DNA of 64,000 nucleotides from the NCBI GenBank assembly GCA_035504415.1, contig DATJRY010000006.1, positions 97,110 to 161,109 of the forward strand. Direction: 5' to 3'. The notes beneath the pieces are model-generated. The model made no database searches, had not been told where the DNA came from, and saw nothing but the letters and a program-made list of their open reading frames with translations. A program made the translations under genes and the position numbers. Positions within the stretch are counted from its first letter, which is position 1. Every line of letters starts with the position of its first letter. Positions 63,854-64,000 of this stretch are shown here, in pieces. This stretch comes from Candidatus Sulfotelmatobacter sp. (GTDB lineage Bacteria; Vulcanimicrobiota; Vulcanimicrobiia; Vulcanimicrobiales; Vulcanimicrobiaceae).

Positions 63854-64000
63854 ATGACCCACAGCCCCACTCGCCACCGCTCCGCCGACGTCGCCGTCGG
63901 GTTCGCCGCCGACCACGGCGGCACGGGCGTCGTCTACGCCGCCCTCGCCACGGGGACGGGTCGCAGCGTCGTGAAGGTGCCGTTCGCCGCCCGCCCGCTC
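63854..64000 (+). CDS. N-terminal part of a probable SOS-controlled gene of unknown function
   Basis: Only 49 codons are visible and the frame runs off the window. ATG 63854 is preferred because the predicted transcription start is near 63847; ATG 63839 in the same frame is upstream of it. The text includes DVAVGFAADHGGTGVVYAAL, followed by basic VVKVPFAARPL. I do not recognise the family. The LexA box at the promoter suggests DNA damage induction, so candidates are repair or polymerase accessory proteins, but nothing in the visible part shows this. Confidence 0.45.
   Translation, partial: MTHSPTRHRSADVAVGFAADHGGTGVVYAALATGTGRSVVKVPFAARPL

Overview
The window is GC-rich and gene-dense, with very short intergenic gaps and many 4-base start/stop overlaps (ATGA, GTGA, TTGA). 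It encodes outer-membrane beta-barrels, many lipoproteins, Sec and Tat exported proteins and a PapD-like periplasmic chaperone, so the cell is diderm. A Bacillus/actinobacterial-type LexA box (CGAACATATGTTCG) lies near the right end. Repeated lipoproteins with a YVS-(P/A)-SSA motif and the general gene style suggest an under-sampled Terrabacteria-side phylum such as Candidatus Eremiobacterota (WPS-2). That placement is an inference and no marker here proves it.

Layout. 1-2874: 3' part of a large outer-membrane barrel protein. 2871-10249: metabolic genes (RidA, aldo/keto reductase, PLP decarboxylase), a Tat-exported protein of unknown role, a chemoreceptor, and a glutamine-synthetase-like enzyme coupled to a PucR/CdaR-type regulator. 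11595-14586: a small membrane protein and a two-gene metal transport unit, with an Nramp permease beside a soluble PRC/MgtE_N/CBS sensor. 14729-17667: two lipoproteins and a lone flagellin. 17823-28376: a six-gene plus-strand cluster (barrel with repeat domains, two paralogous small exported proteins, PapD-like chaperone, 1435-residue surface protein, further exported protein). I read this as a divergent chaperone/usher-like surface fibre system; it is the best candidate for an undescribed system. 28381-31561: DUF4149-like protein, inositol-phosphatase family, kynureninase and tryptophan dioxygenase. 31593-39169: exported proteins, solute-binding lipoprotein, tRNA-Ser, PAS-GGDEF, Nudix, S41 protease, DUF3175, GT87-like membrane protein.

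39221-47256: Sua5 and SerRS run leftward. MoeA, BON lipoprotein, HisC-like, metallophosphoesterase, TPR, hotdog thioesterase, a minisatellite ORF and SmpB run rightward, each overlapping the next by 4 bases. 47353-51307: three lipoproteins. 51341-57380: TilS, Hpt, FtsH and two M16-like proteins that lack the zinc motif. 57400-60513: glycosyltransferase, DUF2079, CPBP protease. 60455-62587: RsmA and a G5/3D cell-wall protein behind a structured leader. 62697-64000: a glycosyltransferase and the start of a gene whose promoter carries the LexA box.

Three genes (Nudix, RsmA, 3D protein) have no ATG/GTG/TTG where the family start should be, but an ATC or ATA instead, which may point to non-canonical initiation. 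No CRISPR array, insertion sequence, rRNA or phage module was seen. All calls come from reading the sequence; no database search was run.
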